From: Kitasatospora phosalacinea
GTDB lineage: Bacteria > Actinomycetota > Actinomycetes > Streptomycetales > Streptomycetaceae
Assembly (NCBI RefSeq): GCF_000717185.1
Contig: NZ_JNYE01000039.1
Location: 1-55,745, forward strand
DNA: 55,745 bases
Direction of reading: 5' to 3'
The translations under genes were made by a program, and so were the position numbers. This document shows, in pieces, positions 24,608-32,908 of this stretch. The notes under the pieces are model-generated. The model saw only the letters and a program-made list of their open reading frames with translations, was not told the DNA's origin and did no database searches. Each line of letters starts with the position of its first letter. Positions within the stretch are counted from its first letter, which is position 1.

Positions 24608-25299
24608 CCGGCGGGATCGCGGTCGCCGCCGTCGCCCTCGGCGCGTTCGCCCAGGCCGCCACCGGGATGGGCTTCTCCCTGGTGGCGGCCCCCGCGCTGA
24701 TCGCCGCCCTCGGCCCGCACCGCGGCGTCCCCGCCGTCCTGCTGCTCGCCGTCCTCGCCTCCCTGCTGCCGCTCTCCCGCGACTGGCGGCACGCCCGCCC
24801 CCGCGACGCCGGACGGCTGCTGCTCCCCGCCCTGCTCGGCGCACCCCTCGCCAGCTGGCTGCTGGGCCGCCTCGACACCCGGATCCTCGCCGTCGCCGCG
24901 GGCTGCGGCGTCCTCGCCGGCTGCGCCCTGCTCGCCTCCGGCCTGCGCTCCGCCTTCCTGCGCCGCCCCGCCGGAGCCTGGGCCAGCGGCCTCGGCAGCG
25001 CCGCACTGAACGTCATCGGCGGCGTCGGCGGCCCCCCGATCGGCCTGTACGCCGCCAACGCGGGCTGGGCCCCGCGCGAGGCCCGGGCCACCCTGCACGC
25101 CTTCTTCCTGGTGCAGAACCTCGCCACCGCCGCCCTGCTGGGCGTCACCCCGCCCAGCTGGCCGACGCTCGCCGCCCTCGCCGCCGGAGCCGCCGCGGGC
25201 ATGGCGCTCTCCCCGCGCCTGTCACCCGCCGCCACCCGCACCGGCGTCCTCGCCGTCTCCTGCGCGGGCGCGCTCGCGCTCATCGCCACCGCGATCTGA
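24604..25299 (+). CDS. TauE/SafE (TSUP) family permease
   Basis: The 231-residue membrane protein has about seven hydrophobic helices. It carries the family hallmarks: an N-terminal QAATGMGFSLVAAPALIAAL repeat and a second-half SAALNVIGGVGGPPIGLYA repeat. TauE/SafE proteins export or import small organic anions such as sulfite or sulfoacetate. It closes the monooxygenase operon, starting with a GTG inside the MFS stop (GTGA), so three successive junctions use the same coupled arrangement. The cargo is unknown. Confidence 0.85.
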   Translation: MTGGIAVAAVALGAFAQAATGMGFSLVAAPALIAALGPHRGVPAVLLLAVLASLLPLSRDWRHARPRDAGRLLLPALLGAPLASWLLGRLDTRILAVAAGCGVLAGCALLASGLRSAFLRRPAGAWASGLGSAALNVIGGVGGPPIGLYAANAGWAPREARATLHAFFLVQNLATAALLGVTPPSWPTLAALAAGAAAGMALSPRLSPAATRTGVLAVSCAGALALIATAI

Positions 25300-25375
25300 C
25301 TCTCCGTCAGAAACATTCCCCGCCAAGGGAGTCGACGACCTCCCCGCGGGGTACGGGACGGGCGGGGGTGAGGCC

Positions 25376-25942
25376 GTGGAGAAGGCACTGTGGGGCGTGG
25401 GCGGCGGGGCGCTCGCCGTGCTCGCACTGTGGGGGCTGACGGCCCTGCGGGGCGACGGGCACGGCCCGGCCAGCGCCCTCGGGTTCCTGCTGGTCCTGGC
25501 ACTCGGCGTGGCGGGCATCGCCCGGATGGGCAAGGAGGACGAGGGGGCGGCCGCCCTGGGCCTGACGGGCGTGCTCTCGACCTGGATCGTCCTCTCCATC
25601 CTCGGCCTCGGCGTGCAGGACCAGCAGATCCTGCACGACCGGGGCGTCACCTCGGACGGCACGGTCGTGCGCGCCGTCGTCACCTCCGACCCGATGAACG
25701 GCCGCGGCCCGTCCGTGACCGCCGTGGACGTCGAACTCGCCGACGGCTCCGTGCTCCACCAGATCCAGACCAAGAAGGCCCACCCCGCGCTCGGCGACCA
25801 CCTCCAGGTCACCCGCGACCCGCGCGGCGTGGTCGACACCCGCCTGGGCCCCCGCCCCGACGCCCCGAGCCGCACGACCGCCGTCGTCCTGCTGCTCGTC
25901 CTGGCCGGCTGCGCCCTCTTCACCGCCTTCGCCCCCGACTAG
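25376..25942 (+). CDS. Hypothetical membrane protein
   Basis: The 188-residue protein has three N-terminal hydrophobic segments (about residues 6-22, 33-49 and 60-80), a soluble domain of about 85 residues (from DQQILHDRGVTSDGTVVRAV to PRGVVDTRLG) and a final transmembrane helix. The soluble part resembles the beta-rich DUF3592-like domains found in actinobacterial membrane proteins, but I cannot assign it firmly. It starts at GTG 25376. No partner gene is obvious. Confidence 0.65.
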   Translation: MEKALWGVGGGALAVLALWGLTALRGDGHGPASALGFLLVLALGVAGIARMGKEDEGAAALGLTGVLSTWIVLSILGLGVQDQQILHDRGVTSDGTVVRAVVTSDPMNGRGPSVTAVDVELADGSVLHQIQTKKAHPALGDHLQVTRDPRGVVDTRLGPRPDAPSRTTAVVLLLVLAGCALFTAFAPD

Positions 25943-25968
25943 CGCCCCGACCGGGCCCGGCGCAGGGC

Positions 25969-26024
25969 GGTCGGTGCAGGACGGCCGGCGCGGCACGGTC
26001 AGCGCAGGACGGTCAGCGCAGGAC
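25969..26024. repeat. 14-bp repeat covering the regulator's stop codon
   Basis: GGTCAGCGCAGGAC occurs exactly at 25997-26010 and 26011-26024, with a degenerate copy at 25969-25982. On the minus strand each exact copy carries the final codon plus TGA of the regulator gene. The duplicated TGA (25999) is in a different frame. Confidence 0.85.
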
Positions 26025-27098
26025 GGCCGCCAGCAGGTCGGTGCCGAGCGTGCCGGTGGCGGCCAGGTCGAGGACGTGGTGCACGTGCCGGCCCCGGCGG
26101 CGGGCGGTGAGCAGGCCCGCCCGGCGCAGCACGGCGAGGTGGCGGGAGACCTCCGGCGGGGTGAGCTCCCAGGCCCGGGCCAGCTCGCCGGTGGTGTGCG
26201 GGCCGCGGGCCAGCGTGCGGACCAGGCGCAGCCGCACCGGGTGGGCCAGTGCCGCCAGGCGCAGGCCCACCGCCTCCAGCGGGACGCCCGCCGGGCGCTC
26301 CCCGCCCGCCGCCGGGTACTGCACCACCGGCTGCCAGCCCGGGGCGTACACCGCGACCAGGTGCGGGTGGCCGAACACGCTCGGCAGGAAGGTCACCCCG
26401 GCCGGGCCCGCCTGCGCGGTGGAGTCCTGCAGCTTGTCCAGGACCAGCGAGCCGCCGTCCGGCGTCACGGCGACCGCCGTCGACACCCCGGCCAGGGCCG
26501 CGGCCAGGCCCTGACGGCGGCACAGCTCGGTCTTGTCCCGCACGTCCCGGCCCAGGCGGGCCGCCAGCGTCGGCCACTCCGCGTCGAAGAACGCCCCCGC
26601 GCACAGCTCCAGGGTCTCCCGCACCCGGGCCCGGACCGCCGCCGGATCGGACAGCAGGCGCTCCGCGAACGCCTCCTGGGCGGGACCGCGGGCCTGCGCC
26701 CGCTCCAGCGCGGCGGCCCGGGCCGCCGGGTCGTGCAGCGGGGAGCGGTCGGCGAAGGTGCGCCGGTTGGAGCCGCAGGTGGTGACCAGCGCCGCGTGCG
26801 CGTACCGCTCGTCGTCGAGCGCGTCCACCTCGTCCAGCTCGGCCTCCAGGGTGGCCCGCGGCCGGGCCGGGACCAGGAAGTCCGCCCGGGAGGAGCGCCA
26901 CAGGAACTCCGCCTCGCGCAGCCGCTCGGCCAGCTCGGGCCGCAGCCCCGCCCACACGCCCGCCGCCCACCCGGCGAGCTGCGGGTGGTGCTCCGGCGAG
27001 GCCAGCACGTGCAGCATCGCGGTGAGTTCGGCGAGCGGGGAGACGCCGAACCGGATCCGCTCCGGCGGCGTCCCGGCGAGGTCGATGCGCAGGGTCAC
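26013..27098 (-). CDS. DUF5937/ArsR-type winged-helix regulator
   Basis: The 361-residue protein has an N-terminal DUF5937-like domain (IDLAGTPPERIRFGVSPLAE, and the LRPELAERLREAEFLWRSSR region). Its C-terminal ArsR-type winged helix lies at about residues 280-340 (LAALAHPVRLRLVRTLARGP, then LTPPEVSRHLAVLRRAGLL). It is divergent from an MFS transporter gene with a 12-bp inverted repeat between them, so it probably controls that transporter. The start is uncertain between GTG 27098 (family-like) and GTG 27119. Its stop lies in a 14-bp repeat. Confidence 0.85.
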   Translation of the reverse strand: MTLRIDLAGTPPERIRFGVSPLAELTAMLHVLASPEHHPQLAGWAAGVWAGLRPELAERLREAEFLWRSSRADFLVPARPRATLEAELDEVDALDDERYAHAALVTTCGSNRRTFADRSPLHDPAARAAALERAQARGPAQEAFAERLLSDPAAVRARVRETLELCAGAFFDAEWPTLAARLGRDVRDKTELCRRQGLAAALAGVSTAVAVTPDGGSLVLDKLQDSTAQAGPAGVTFLPSVFGHPHLVAVYAPGWQPVVQYPAAGGERPAGVPLEAVGLRLAALAHPVRLRLVRTLARGPHTTGELARAWELTPPEVSRHLAVLRRAGLLTARRRGRHVHHVLDLAATGTLGTDLLAAVLR

Positions 27099-27133
27099 CC
27101 CCGCATTCTCGCCGCTCACGGGTACCGGCCCGC

Positions 27134-27162
27134 CGTCGGTTGACGGAAAGCGTCAACCGACG
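27134..27162. promoter_or_regulatory. 12-bp inverted repeat, likely ArsR/DUF5937 operator
   Basis: CGTCGGTTGACG (27134-27145) and CGTCAACCGACG (27151-27162) are perfect complements around GAAAG. The palindrome contains TTGACG on both strands, so it may overlap divergent -35 boxes, though no good -10 was found. Confidence 0.7.
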
Positions 27163-27197
27163 TGACCACCCCGCCGCCCCGCCCGCACCGTGGCGCC

Positions 27198-28409
27198 ATG
27201 ACCACCGCCCCCGCCCCCGCCACTGCCGCGCCGCGCCCGCCGCGCCCGACCCTCCGCCGGCTCGTCCGGGCGGGCGGCGGCCCGCGCTACGCCACCGCCC
27301 TGCTCGTCGACGCCCTCGGCTCGGGCCTGCTGCGCCCGTTCCTGCTGCTCTACGGCCTCTCGGTGCTGCACCTGGACGCGGCCACCACCGGACTGGCGAT
27401 GACCGGCGGGATCGTCGCGGGCCTGGCCTGCATGCCGCCGCTCGGCCGCTGGCTGGACCGGGGCGCCCGCAGCACCGCCGTCGCCGCGGCGATGCTGGTG
27501 CGGGTCGCGGGCGTGGCCGCGCTGCTGGCCGCGCCGACCGGGAGCGTCCCCCTGTTCGCGCTGGCCGCGCTGTTCCTCGGCATCGGCAACCAGGCCTGGC
27601 CCGCCGCGCACGCCGCCCTCGTCACCACCGTCGCCGAGGACGGCCTGCGCGACACCGCGCTCGCCGCCGCCCGCGCCGTCCGCAACGCGGGGCTCGGCCT
27701 CGGCGCACTGCTCGCCACCGGCTGCCTGACCGGCGGCGCCCCCGCCCTGCGGGCCCTGGCCGCGGCCTCCGGCGCGGGCTTCCTGGCCGCCGCTGCACTG
27801 GCCCGCTCGGTGCGGGTCACCGCCGGGCGGACGGGCCGCGCCCCCGGGCCCGCGCCGGAGGGCGGCGGGACGCGGCGGCTGCGGACGGTCCTGCTGGCCA
27901 ACGCGGTGTACGTGTTCTGCCTCAACGTGCCCGAAGTGGCGGTGCCGCTGGTGCTGGTGACGGTCCTGCACGCCTCCCCGGCCTGGCCCGCCGCGGTGTT
28001 CGTCGCCAACACCGTGCTGGTGGTCACCCTCCAGGTGCCGGTCACCGCGTGGGCGGCCGCCCGCTGGCCGCGGGCGAAGGTGCTGGCGCTGGCGGGGGCG
28101 GTGCTCGCCGCGAGCTACCTCGCCCTCCTGCCGGCCACGGCGCTCGGCCCGCTCGCGGTGGCGCTGGTGACCGTCCCGTGCACCCTCGGCGAGATCCTCT
28201 ACGCGGGCAGCGCCACGCCCCTGGTCACCGCCCTCGCCCCGCCCGGCGGGCTCGGCCGCGCGCTCTCCCGCCTGCAGTTCTCCACCGGCCTGGGCCTGGC
28301 GCTCTCCCCGGCCGTCATCACCGCCCTGGCCCCGCTCGCGCTCTGGCCCGCGCTGGCCGCCGCCACCCTCGCCGCCGCGGGCGCCGTCCACCGCACCGGG
28401 CGGCAGTGA
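27198..28409 (+). CDS. MFS transporter
   Basis: The 403-residue polytopic protein has about 12 hydrophobic helices and a first loop containing GRWLDRGARSTAVAA, typical of MFS drug/metabolite exporters. ATG 27198 is chosen; a GTG at 27162 in the same frame would start inside the operator palindrome. The divergent DUF5937/ArsR gene is the likely regulator, a pairing common in streptomycetes. The substrate is unknown. Confidence 0.85.
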   Translation: MTTAPAPATAAPRPPRPTLRRLVRAGGGPRYATALLVDALGSGLLRPFLLLYGLSVLHLDAATTGLAMTGGIVAGLACMPPLGRWLDRGARSTAVAAAMLVRVAGVAALLAAPTGSVPLFALAALFLGIGNQAWPAAHAALVTTVAEDGLRDTALAAARAVRNAGLGLGALLATGCLTGGAPALRALAAASGAGFLAAAALARSVRVTAGRTGRAPGPAPEGGGTRRLRTVLLANAVYVFCLNVPEVAVPLVLVTVLHASPAWPAAVFVANTVLVVTLQVPVTAWAAARWPRAKVLALAGAVLAASYLALLPATALGPLAVALVTVPCTLGEILYAGSATPLVTALAPPGGLGRALSRLQFSTGLGLALSPAVITALAPLALWPALAAATLAAAGAVHRTGRQ

Positions 28410-28500
28410 GGGGCCCCGCCGCGCACCCCGGTCCGGTCGACCGAACGGCTGTGCAGTCAACCGTCCCGGCGACCACGACCCGGGAGCCCGCGTCTCACCC

Positions 28501-28707
28501 CGCTCCGCCCGTGCCGACGCCCGACTGCGGAAGCCTCCCGCAAGCGGATCCCTCACCGCGGCCGTCGACGTCCTGGCCGGGAAGGGCTTCCAGCAGGCCA
28601 CCGGCTCCGACAGCACCGAGCAGGCGGGCGTCTCGCGCGGGCTGATCAGCTCCTACTGGCCGGGCCGGGAATGCGCCGGCCGGGAGCGGGCACACGGCCG
28701 GGCATGA
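28501..28707 (+). pseudogene. Relic of a TetR-family DNA-binding domain
   Basis: One plus-strand frame reads LTAAVDVLAGKGFQQATGSD followed by AGVSRGLISSYWPGRE, then a short arginine-rich tail and TGA at 28705. This is the helix-turn-helix of a TetR regulator (compare AxxVLAEKGFQQATVxDIA, then AGVSRGLISYYW) with substitutions and loss of the ligand domain. There is no good start codon. The stop overlaps the ATG of the next gene. It is a decayed N-terminal fragment. Confidence 0.6.
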
Positions 28708-29576
28708 GTGAGCCCGCTCCGCCGGAGCCGAACCGGAACCCGCAGCCGCAGCCGCAGCCGCAGCCGAACCCGGATCCGCAGCCGCCGGTCCCCCCGCCCC
28801 CCGCGGCCCCGCCGCGGCCGTCCGTCCCGCCGCGGCCCGCCCGCCCGCCGCGGGGCCGGGGGAGGGCCCGGCCGTGGGCGGCGGCCGCGGCCGTGCTGGT
28901 GCTGGTCGGGGCCGGTGCGGTGGCCCTCACCGACCGGGGCGGGGCGGACGGCGCGGCGGACGGGCCGCAGGCGCTGCCGGGCAGTCCGCGGGCGCTGCTG
29001 CTGGACGGGGTGTCGGGCCGGGTCGAGATCGTCGCCGCCGACGGGCCCGCCGCCACCGCCGAGTACCTGCCCGAGGGGGCGCAGCGCCCCGGCCTGGTCG
29101 GGCTCGGCCCGGCCGGGAGCGACGGCGCCGTGCCGGTGCGGTGCGCCGCCGACGGCGACGGGGCGTTCGACCGGTGCGCCGGGCGGCTGCGGCTGGCCGT
29201 CCCGGCGGGCACCGCGCTGACGGTCCGCCAGGAGTCCGGCGAGATCGCGCTGTCCGGGCTGCGCGGCGACCTCGCGCTGTCGCTGGCGTCGATCCGCTGC
29301 ACCGCCGTCGGCCTGCGCCCGCAGCACGCGACGGTGTCGATCCGCTCCGGCAGCGCCGACCTGGGCTTCGCCGCCCCGCCCGGCGAGCTGACCGTGGAGT
29401 CCGCCTCAGCCTCGGTGGCGCTGCGGCTGCCGGAGCGGGACAGCGGCTACGCGTTCGACTCCGACCAGGTCTCCGCCGACGTCCGGATCGGCCTGCCCGC
29501 GCAGCCCGACGCCGACCACCGGGTGCGGCTGCGCACCACCTCCGCCTCGGTGGCGGTGCTGCCCGCCGACGGGTGA
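28704..29576 (+). CDS. DUF4097-like membrane-anchored beta-solenoid protein
   Basis: The 290-residue protein has a Pro/Gln-rich cytoplasmic N-terminus (tandem PQ codons, residues 12-22), one transmembrane helix (WAAAAAVLVLVGAGAVAL, about residues 54-72) and an outside domain. That domain's repeated strands (GEIALSGLRGDL, ADLGFAAPPGELTVESASA, ADVRIGLPA) match the DUF4097 adhesin-like fold. Two cysteines (VRCAADG and DRCAG) could form a disulfide. Such proteins often accompany stress regulators; the role here is unknown. The ATG lies within the stop region of the TetR relic. Confidence 0.7.
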   Translation: MSEPAPPEPNRNPQPQPQPQPNPDPQPPVPPPPAAPPRPSVPPRPARPPRGRGRARPWAAAAAVLVLVGAGAVALTDRGGADGAADGPQALPGSPRALLLDGVSGRVEIVAADGPAATAEYLPEGAQRPGLVGLGPAGSDGAVPVRCAADGDGAFDRCAGRLRLAVPAGTALTVRQESGEIALSGLRGDLALSLASIRCTAVGLRPQHATVSIRSGSADLGFAAPPGELTVESASASVALRLPERDSGYAFDSDQVSADVRIGLPAQPDADHRVRLRTTSASVAVLPADG

Positions 29577-29589
29577 GCGGGCGGCCCGC

Positions 29590-30174
29590 TCAGTCGGCGG
29601 CGGGGGGCTGCCAGGGCTCGAACCACGGGTCGGGCCAGCGCTCGGCCGCGGCCAGCAGGGGGAACAGGGTGGCGCCGTCGATGGTCTCGCGGATGATGTC
29701 GGCGTGGCCGCCGTGCCGGGAGGTCTCCTCGATCAGGTGCAGCAGCACCCAGCGCACCGACCAGTTCTCCACCTCGGCGGGGAACCACGGCAGCCCCCGG
29801 GGCACCGGCACGGCCTGCCCGAGGTCGGCGACCGCGGCGACCACCGCGTCCGTCTCCCGGGCCGCCGCCGCGTACGCGTCCAGCACCCCGGCCAGCGTCT
29901 CCCGCTCCGTGAGCGCGAACTCGGCGGAGTCGTCCTCGTCGGCAGCCCGCTGCGGGCCGCGCTGCCGCTGCAGGACGAGGTCGGTCCAGCCGGCCTCGCA
30001 GCGGGCGGCGTGCTTGATCAGGCCGCCGATGCTCAGGGCACTGGCGGTGGGCGCCGTCCGCGCCTGCTGCTCGGTGAGGCCGTGGGCGGTGGCGCGCAGG
30101 GCCTGGCGCTGTTGGGCGAGGTAGGCGAGCAGACCTTCGCGCTCGTCGGCGATCGGCGGTACGTGTGCGGGCAT
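29590..30174 (-). CDS. DinB-family protein (DUF664-like), copy 1
   Basis: The 194-residue four-helix protein belongs to the DinB/DUF664 group of putative metal-dependent enzymes. Candidate metal histidines are in LIKHAARCE (near residue 55), LLHLIEETSRHGGHADIIRE and the preceding VRWVLLH segment. It is about two-thirds identical by eye to the divergent gene at 30362, so the pair is an inverted duplication. It might act in mycothiol- or bacillithiol-like transfer chemistry, but the substrate is unknown. Confidence 0.85.
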   Translation of the reverse strand: MPAHVPPIADEREGLLAYLAQQRQALRATAHGLTEQQARTAPTASALSIGGLIKHAARCEAGWTDLVLQRQRGPQRAADEDDSAEFALTERETLAGVLDAYAAAARETDAVVAAVADLGQAVPVPRGLPWFPAEVENWSVRWVLLHLIEETSRHGGHADIIRETIDGATLFPLLAAAERWPDPWFEPWQPPAAD

Positions 30175-30210
30175 GGGGCAGACCCTCTCGCCCGGAGCGG
30201 GGAGCGGTCA

Positions 30211-30344
30211 AGCCTTGCGTGAAAGAAATTTCATAGCCTTGCGCAAGGAGATTGGTGGGCGGTTCTGCGAGTTTCCGGTGGAGTGTGGATCCAGGGCAGG
30301 TGTGGCAGTAGGGTGCGCCTGAAAGTTTCTGCAAGATCTTGCAG
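30211..30344. promoter_or_regulatory. AT-richer intergenic region with several palindromes
   Basis: AGCCTTGCG is directly repeated (30211-30219, 30235-30243), flanking TGAAA-GAAA-TTTCA (30220-30233). CCTTGCGCAAGG (30237-30248) and CTGCAAGATCTTGCAG (30329-30344) are perfect palindromes. The CTTGCAG/CTGCAAG core matches what I recall of operators for the MalR/Reg1 (LacI-type) regulators of Streptomyces amylase and maltose genes. Confidence 0.55.
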
Positions 30345-30361
30345 ATCGAGAGGATGCCACC

Positions 30362-30922
30362 GTGCCGAGAGTCGTCCCGCCCGTCCCCGACGAGCGCACG
30401 GCGCTGACCGCCTACCTCGCCCACCAGCGGCGCGCGCTCCGGGCGACCGCCCACGGACTGACGGACGCACAGGCCCGGACGGCGGCGTCCGCCGGAGAGC
30501 TGAGCATCGGCGGCCTGATCAAGCACGCCGCCCGCTGCGAGGGCTTCTGGACCGACCTCGTCCTGCGGCAGCAGGGGCCGCAGCCGCAGGACGACGAGTT
30601 CCGGCTCGCCCCGGACGAGACGCTGGCCGGGGCACTGGACGCGTACGCGGCGGCGGCCCGGCGGACCGACGCCGTGATCGCCGAGGTCGTCGACCTCGGC
30701 CAGGCCGTGCCCGTCCCGCCGGGGGCGCCCTGGGTCCCCGCCGGGGTCGAGGAGTGGTCGGTGCGCTGGGTGCTGCTGCACCTGATCGAGGAGACCGCCC
30801 GGCACGGCGGCCACGCCGACCTCATCCGGGAGGGCGTCGACGGCGCCACCTTCGACCCGCTGCTCGCCGCCGTCGAGCAGTGGGCCGATCCGTGGGTCGA
30901 GCCGTGGCGCCCCGCCGGATGA
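30362..30922 (+). CDS. DinB-family protein (DUF664-like), copy 2
   Basis: The 186-residue paralog of the gene at 29590 is transcribed in the opposite direction. It shares the same blocks: ALRATAHGLTDAQART, LSIGGLIKHAARCEGFW, LGQAVPVPPGAPWVP and LLHLIEETARHGGHADLIRE, including the candidate metal histidines. It begins at GTG 30362 shortly after a CTTGCAG-type palindrome. One copy may have diverged in substrate or regulation, with both controlled from the shared intergenic region. Confidence 0.85.
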   Translation: MPRVVPPVPDERTALTAYLAHQRRALRATAHGLTDAQARTAASAGELSIGGLIKHAARCEGFWTDLVLRQQGPQPQDDEFRLAPDETLAGALDAYAAAARRTDAVIAEVVDLGQAVPVPPGAPWVPAGVEEWSVRWVLLHLIEETARHGGHADLIREGVDGATFDPLLAAVEQWADPWVEPWRPAG

Positions 30923-30934
30923 GGTGAGGGCCCG

Positions 30935-31936
30935 TCAGCCCGCCGCGCCGCAGCGCTCGGTGTCGATCTCCGGCAGCGTCGCCTCCGGGTAGCGCGAGCC
31001 GTGCACGGTCGCGTCGGACAGCACCCGGTCGGCCGCCGCCAGCAGTTCGGCGGGGACGTCCAGGCCGAGGACGGCGACGTCCTCGCGCAGGTGGTCGACC
31101 GAGCGGGTGCCCGGGATGGCGACGACGTGCTCGCCGCGGGAGAGCACCCAGGCCAGCGCCAGCTGCGCCACCGTCAGGCCCGCCCCGGCGGCCAGCGCGG
31201 CGAGCTGCTCGCGCAGCGCCAGGTTCGCCGGGTAGTGGGCGTCGGTGAAGCGCGGCATGGCGTGCCGGATGTCGCCGGGCGGCAGGTCGGCCATCCGCGG
31301 CGGGGCGTCGGTCAGGAAGCCGCGCGCGACGGGGCTGAACGCGACCAGGGCGACGCCGAGTTCACGGGTGGCGGCCAGGGTGCCGCGCTCCGGGTTGCGG
31401 GTCCACAGGCTGTACTCGTTCTGCAGCGCCGCGACCGGGTGCACCGCGTGCGCCCGGCGCAGGGTGGCCGCCGACACCTCGGACAGGCCGATCGCGCGGA
31501 CCTTGCCCGCCGCGACCAGCTCGGCCAGCGCGCCGACGCTCTCCTCGACCGGGACGGCCGGGTCGAGCCGGTGCAGGTAGTACAGGTCGATGACGTCGGT
31601 GCCGAGCCGGGCCAGCGACCGCTCCGCGGTGCGCCGGATCGTCTCCGGGCGGCCGTCGATGACGCGCCGCCCGTCCACGCCGGTCATGCCGCACTTGGAG
31701 GCCAGCACGATCTTCTCACGGTGCGGGCCCAGCACCCGGCCGACCAGCTCCTCGTTGGCGCCGAAGCCGTACAGCGCGGCCGTGTCGAACAGCGTGACGC
31801 CCGCGTCCAGGGCGGACAGCAGCAGCTTCGCGCCGTCCTCCGGGGAGGGCGCGGTGCCGTAGGCGTGGCTGAGGTTCATGCAGCCGAGGCCGACGGCCGG
31901 GACCTCGAACGGCCCGATCCTGCGGAGGGTGTTCAT
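30935..31936 (-). CDS. Aldo/keto reductase, last gene of the protocatechuate operon
   Basis: The 333-residue NADPH-dependent (beta/alpha)8-barrel reductase has the catalytic stretch FDTAALYGFGANEELVGRVL (Asp, Tyr), KCGMTG with the active-site lysine, and the LYYLHRLDP histidine strand. The C-terminal cofactor site is AIPGTRSVDHLREDV. It resembles the AKR13/YakC subgroup. Its ATG overlaps the ligC stop by 4 bases, so it is co-expressed with the Lig pathway. It may handle an aldehyde substrate feeding the route, but this is inference; no AKR is needed in the textbook pathway. Confidence 0.85.
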   Translation of the reverse strand: MNTLRRIGPFEVPAVGLGCMNLSHAYGTAPSPEDGAKLLLSALDAGVTLFDTAALYGFGANEELVGRVLGPHREKIVLASKCGMTGVDGRRVIDGRPETIRRTAERSLARLGTDVIDLYYLHRLDPAVPVEESVGALAELVAAGKVRAIGLSEVSAATLRRAHAVHPVAALQNEYSLWTRNPERGTLAATRELGVALVAFSPVARGFLTDAPPRMADLPPGDIRHAMPRFTDAHYPANLALREQLAALAAGAGLTVAQLALAWVLSRGEHVVAIPGTRSVDHLREDVAVLGLDVPAELLAAADRVLSDATVHGSRYPEATLPEIDTERCGAAG

Positions 31937-32907
31937 GCGCCCACCGGCTCGGCGAGCTGCCGTTCCAGGTCGGCCAGGGTGCGGTAGCAGGGCAGCACCT
32001 GGGCGAGCGAGGCGTTCGGCTCCCGGCCCTCGCGGATCGCGGCCACGAACTCGCGGTCCTGCAGTTCGATGCCGTCCAGCGAGACGTCGATGCCGCTGAC
32101 GTCGATCGGTTCGTCTTCTCCGGTCACCAGGTCATCGTAGCGAGCCAGGTAGGTGCCGGTGTCGCCGATGTAGCGGAAGGAGGTGCCCAGCGGGCCGTCG
32201 TTGTTGAAGGAGAGCGAGAGGGTGCAGATCGCGCCGCTCGCCGCCTGCAACTGGACCGACATGTCCATCGCGATGCCGAGTTCGGGGTGGACCGGGCCCT
32301 GGACGGCGTTGGCCCGGACGATCGGCGAGCCGGTCTGGTACGCGAACAGGTCGACGGTGTGCGCGGCGTGGTGCCACAGCAGGTGGTCGGTCCAACTGCG
32401 CTTGTGGCCCAGCGCGTTGAGGTTGGTGCGGCGGAAGAAGTAGGTCTGCACGTCCATCTGCTGGATGGTCAGCGCGCCCGCCGCGACCCGCCGCCGCACC
32501 CACTGGTGGCTGGGGTTGAAGCGCCGGGTGTGCCCGGCCATCGCGACCAGGCCGGTGCGCTCGGCCGCCGCGACGCACGCCTCGGCGTCCGGCAGCGAGG
32601 CCGCGACCGGGATCTCCACCTGCACGTGCTTGCCCGCCGCCAGGCAGGCCTGCGTCTGCGCGGCGTGCAGCGGCGTTGGGGTGGCCAGGATCACCGCGTC
32701 CACGTCGTCCGCCGCCAACACCTCCTCCAGGCTGCCCGCCGCCCGGGCGACGCCCTGCTCGGCGGCGAACTTCCGGGCGCTGTCCAGCGAGGAGGAGACC
32801 ACCGCGGCCACCTCCACGCCCTCGATCCGGCGCAGCGCCGCGGCGTGCTTGGCGCCGAACGCGCCACCACCGGCCAGGGCGATCCGCAGGGGCTGCTGCT
32901 TGCTCAT
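31933..32907 (-). CDS. ligC: 4-carboxy-2-hydroxymuconate-6-semialdehyde dehydrogenase (LigC-like)
   Basis: The 324-residue Gfo/Idh/MocA-family oxidoreductase has an N-terminal NADP-binding motif LAGGGAFGAKHAAAL and the central GHTRRFNPSHQWV and DHLLWHHAAHTVDLFAYQTG blocks that I associate with LigC/PmdC. The enzyme oxidises the hemiacetal form of the ring-cleavage product (CHMS) to 2-pyrone-4,6-dicarboxylate with NADP. It follows ligAB with a 1-bp gap and GAGGAG as ribosome binding site. Context between ligAB, ligI, ligJ and ligK makes the assignment firm. Confidence 0.9.
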   Translation of the reverse strand: MSKQQPLRIALAGGGAFGAKHAAALRRIEGVEVAAVVSSSLDSARKFAAEQGVARAAGSLEEVLAADDVDAVILATPTPLHAAQTQACLAAGKHVQVEIPVAASLPDAEACVAAAERTGLVAMAGHTRRFNPSHQWVRRRVAAGALTIQQMDVQTYFFRRTNLNALGHKRSWTDHLLWHHAAHTVDLFAYQTGSPIVRANAVQGPVHPELGIAMDMSVQLQAASGAICTLSLSFNNDGPLGTSFRYIGDTGTYLARYDDLVTGEDEPIDVSGIDVSLDGIELQDREFVAAIREGREPNASLAQVLPCYRTLADLERQLAEPVGA

Positions 32908-32908
32908 G

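Noticed and set aside
22859..25006. A minus-strand open frame of about 715 codons opposite the MFS and TauE genes
   Set aside because: Composition is repetitive Gly/Glu/Arg with no domain; the plus-strand genes have clear families and coupling.
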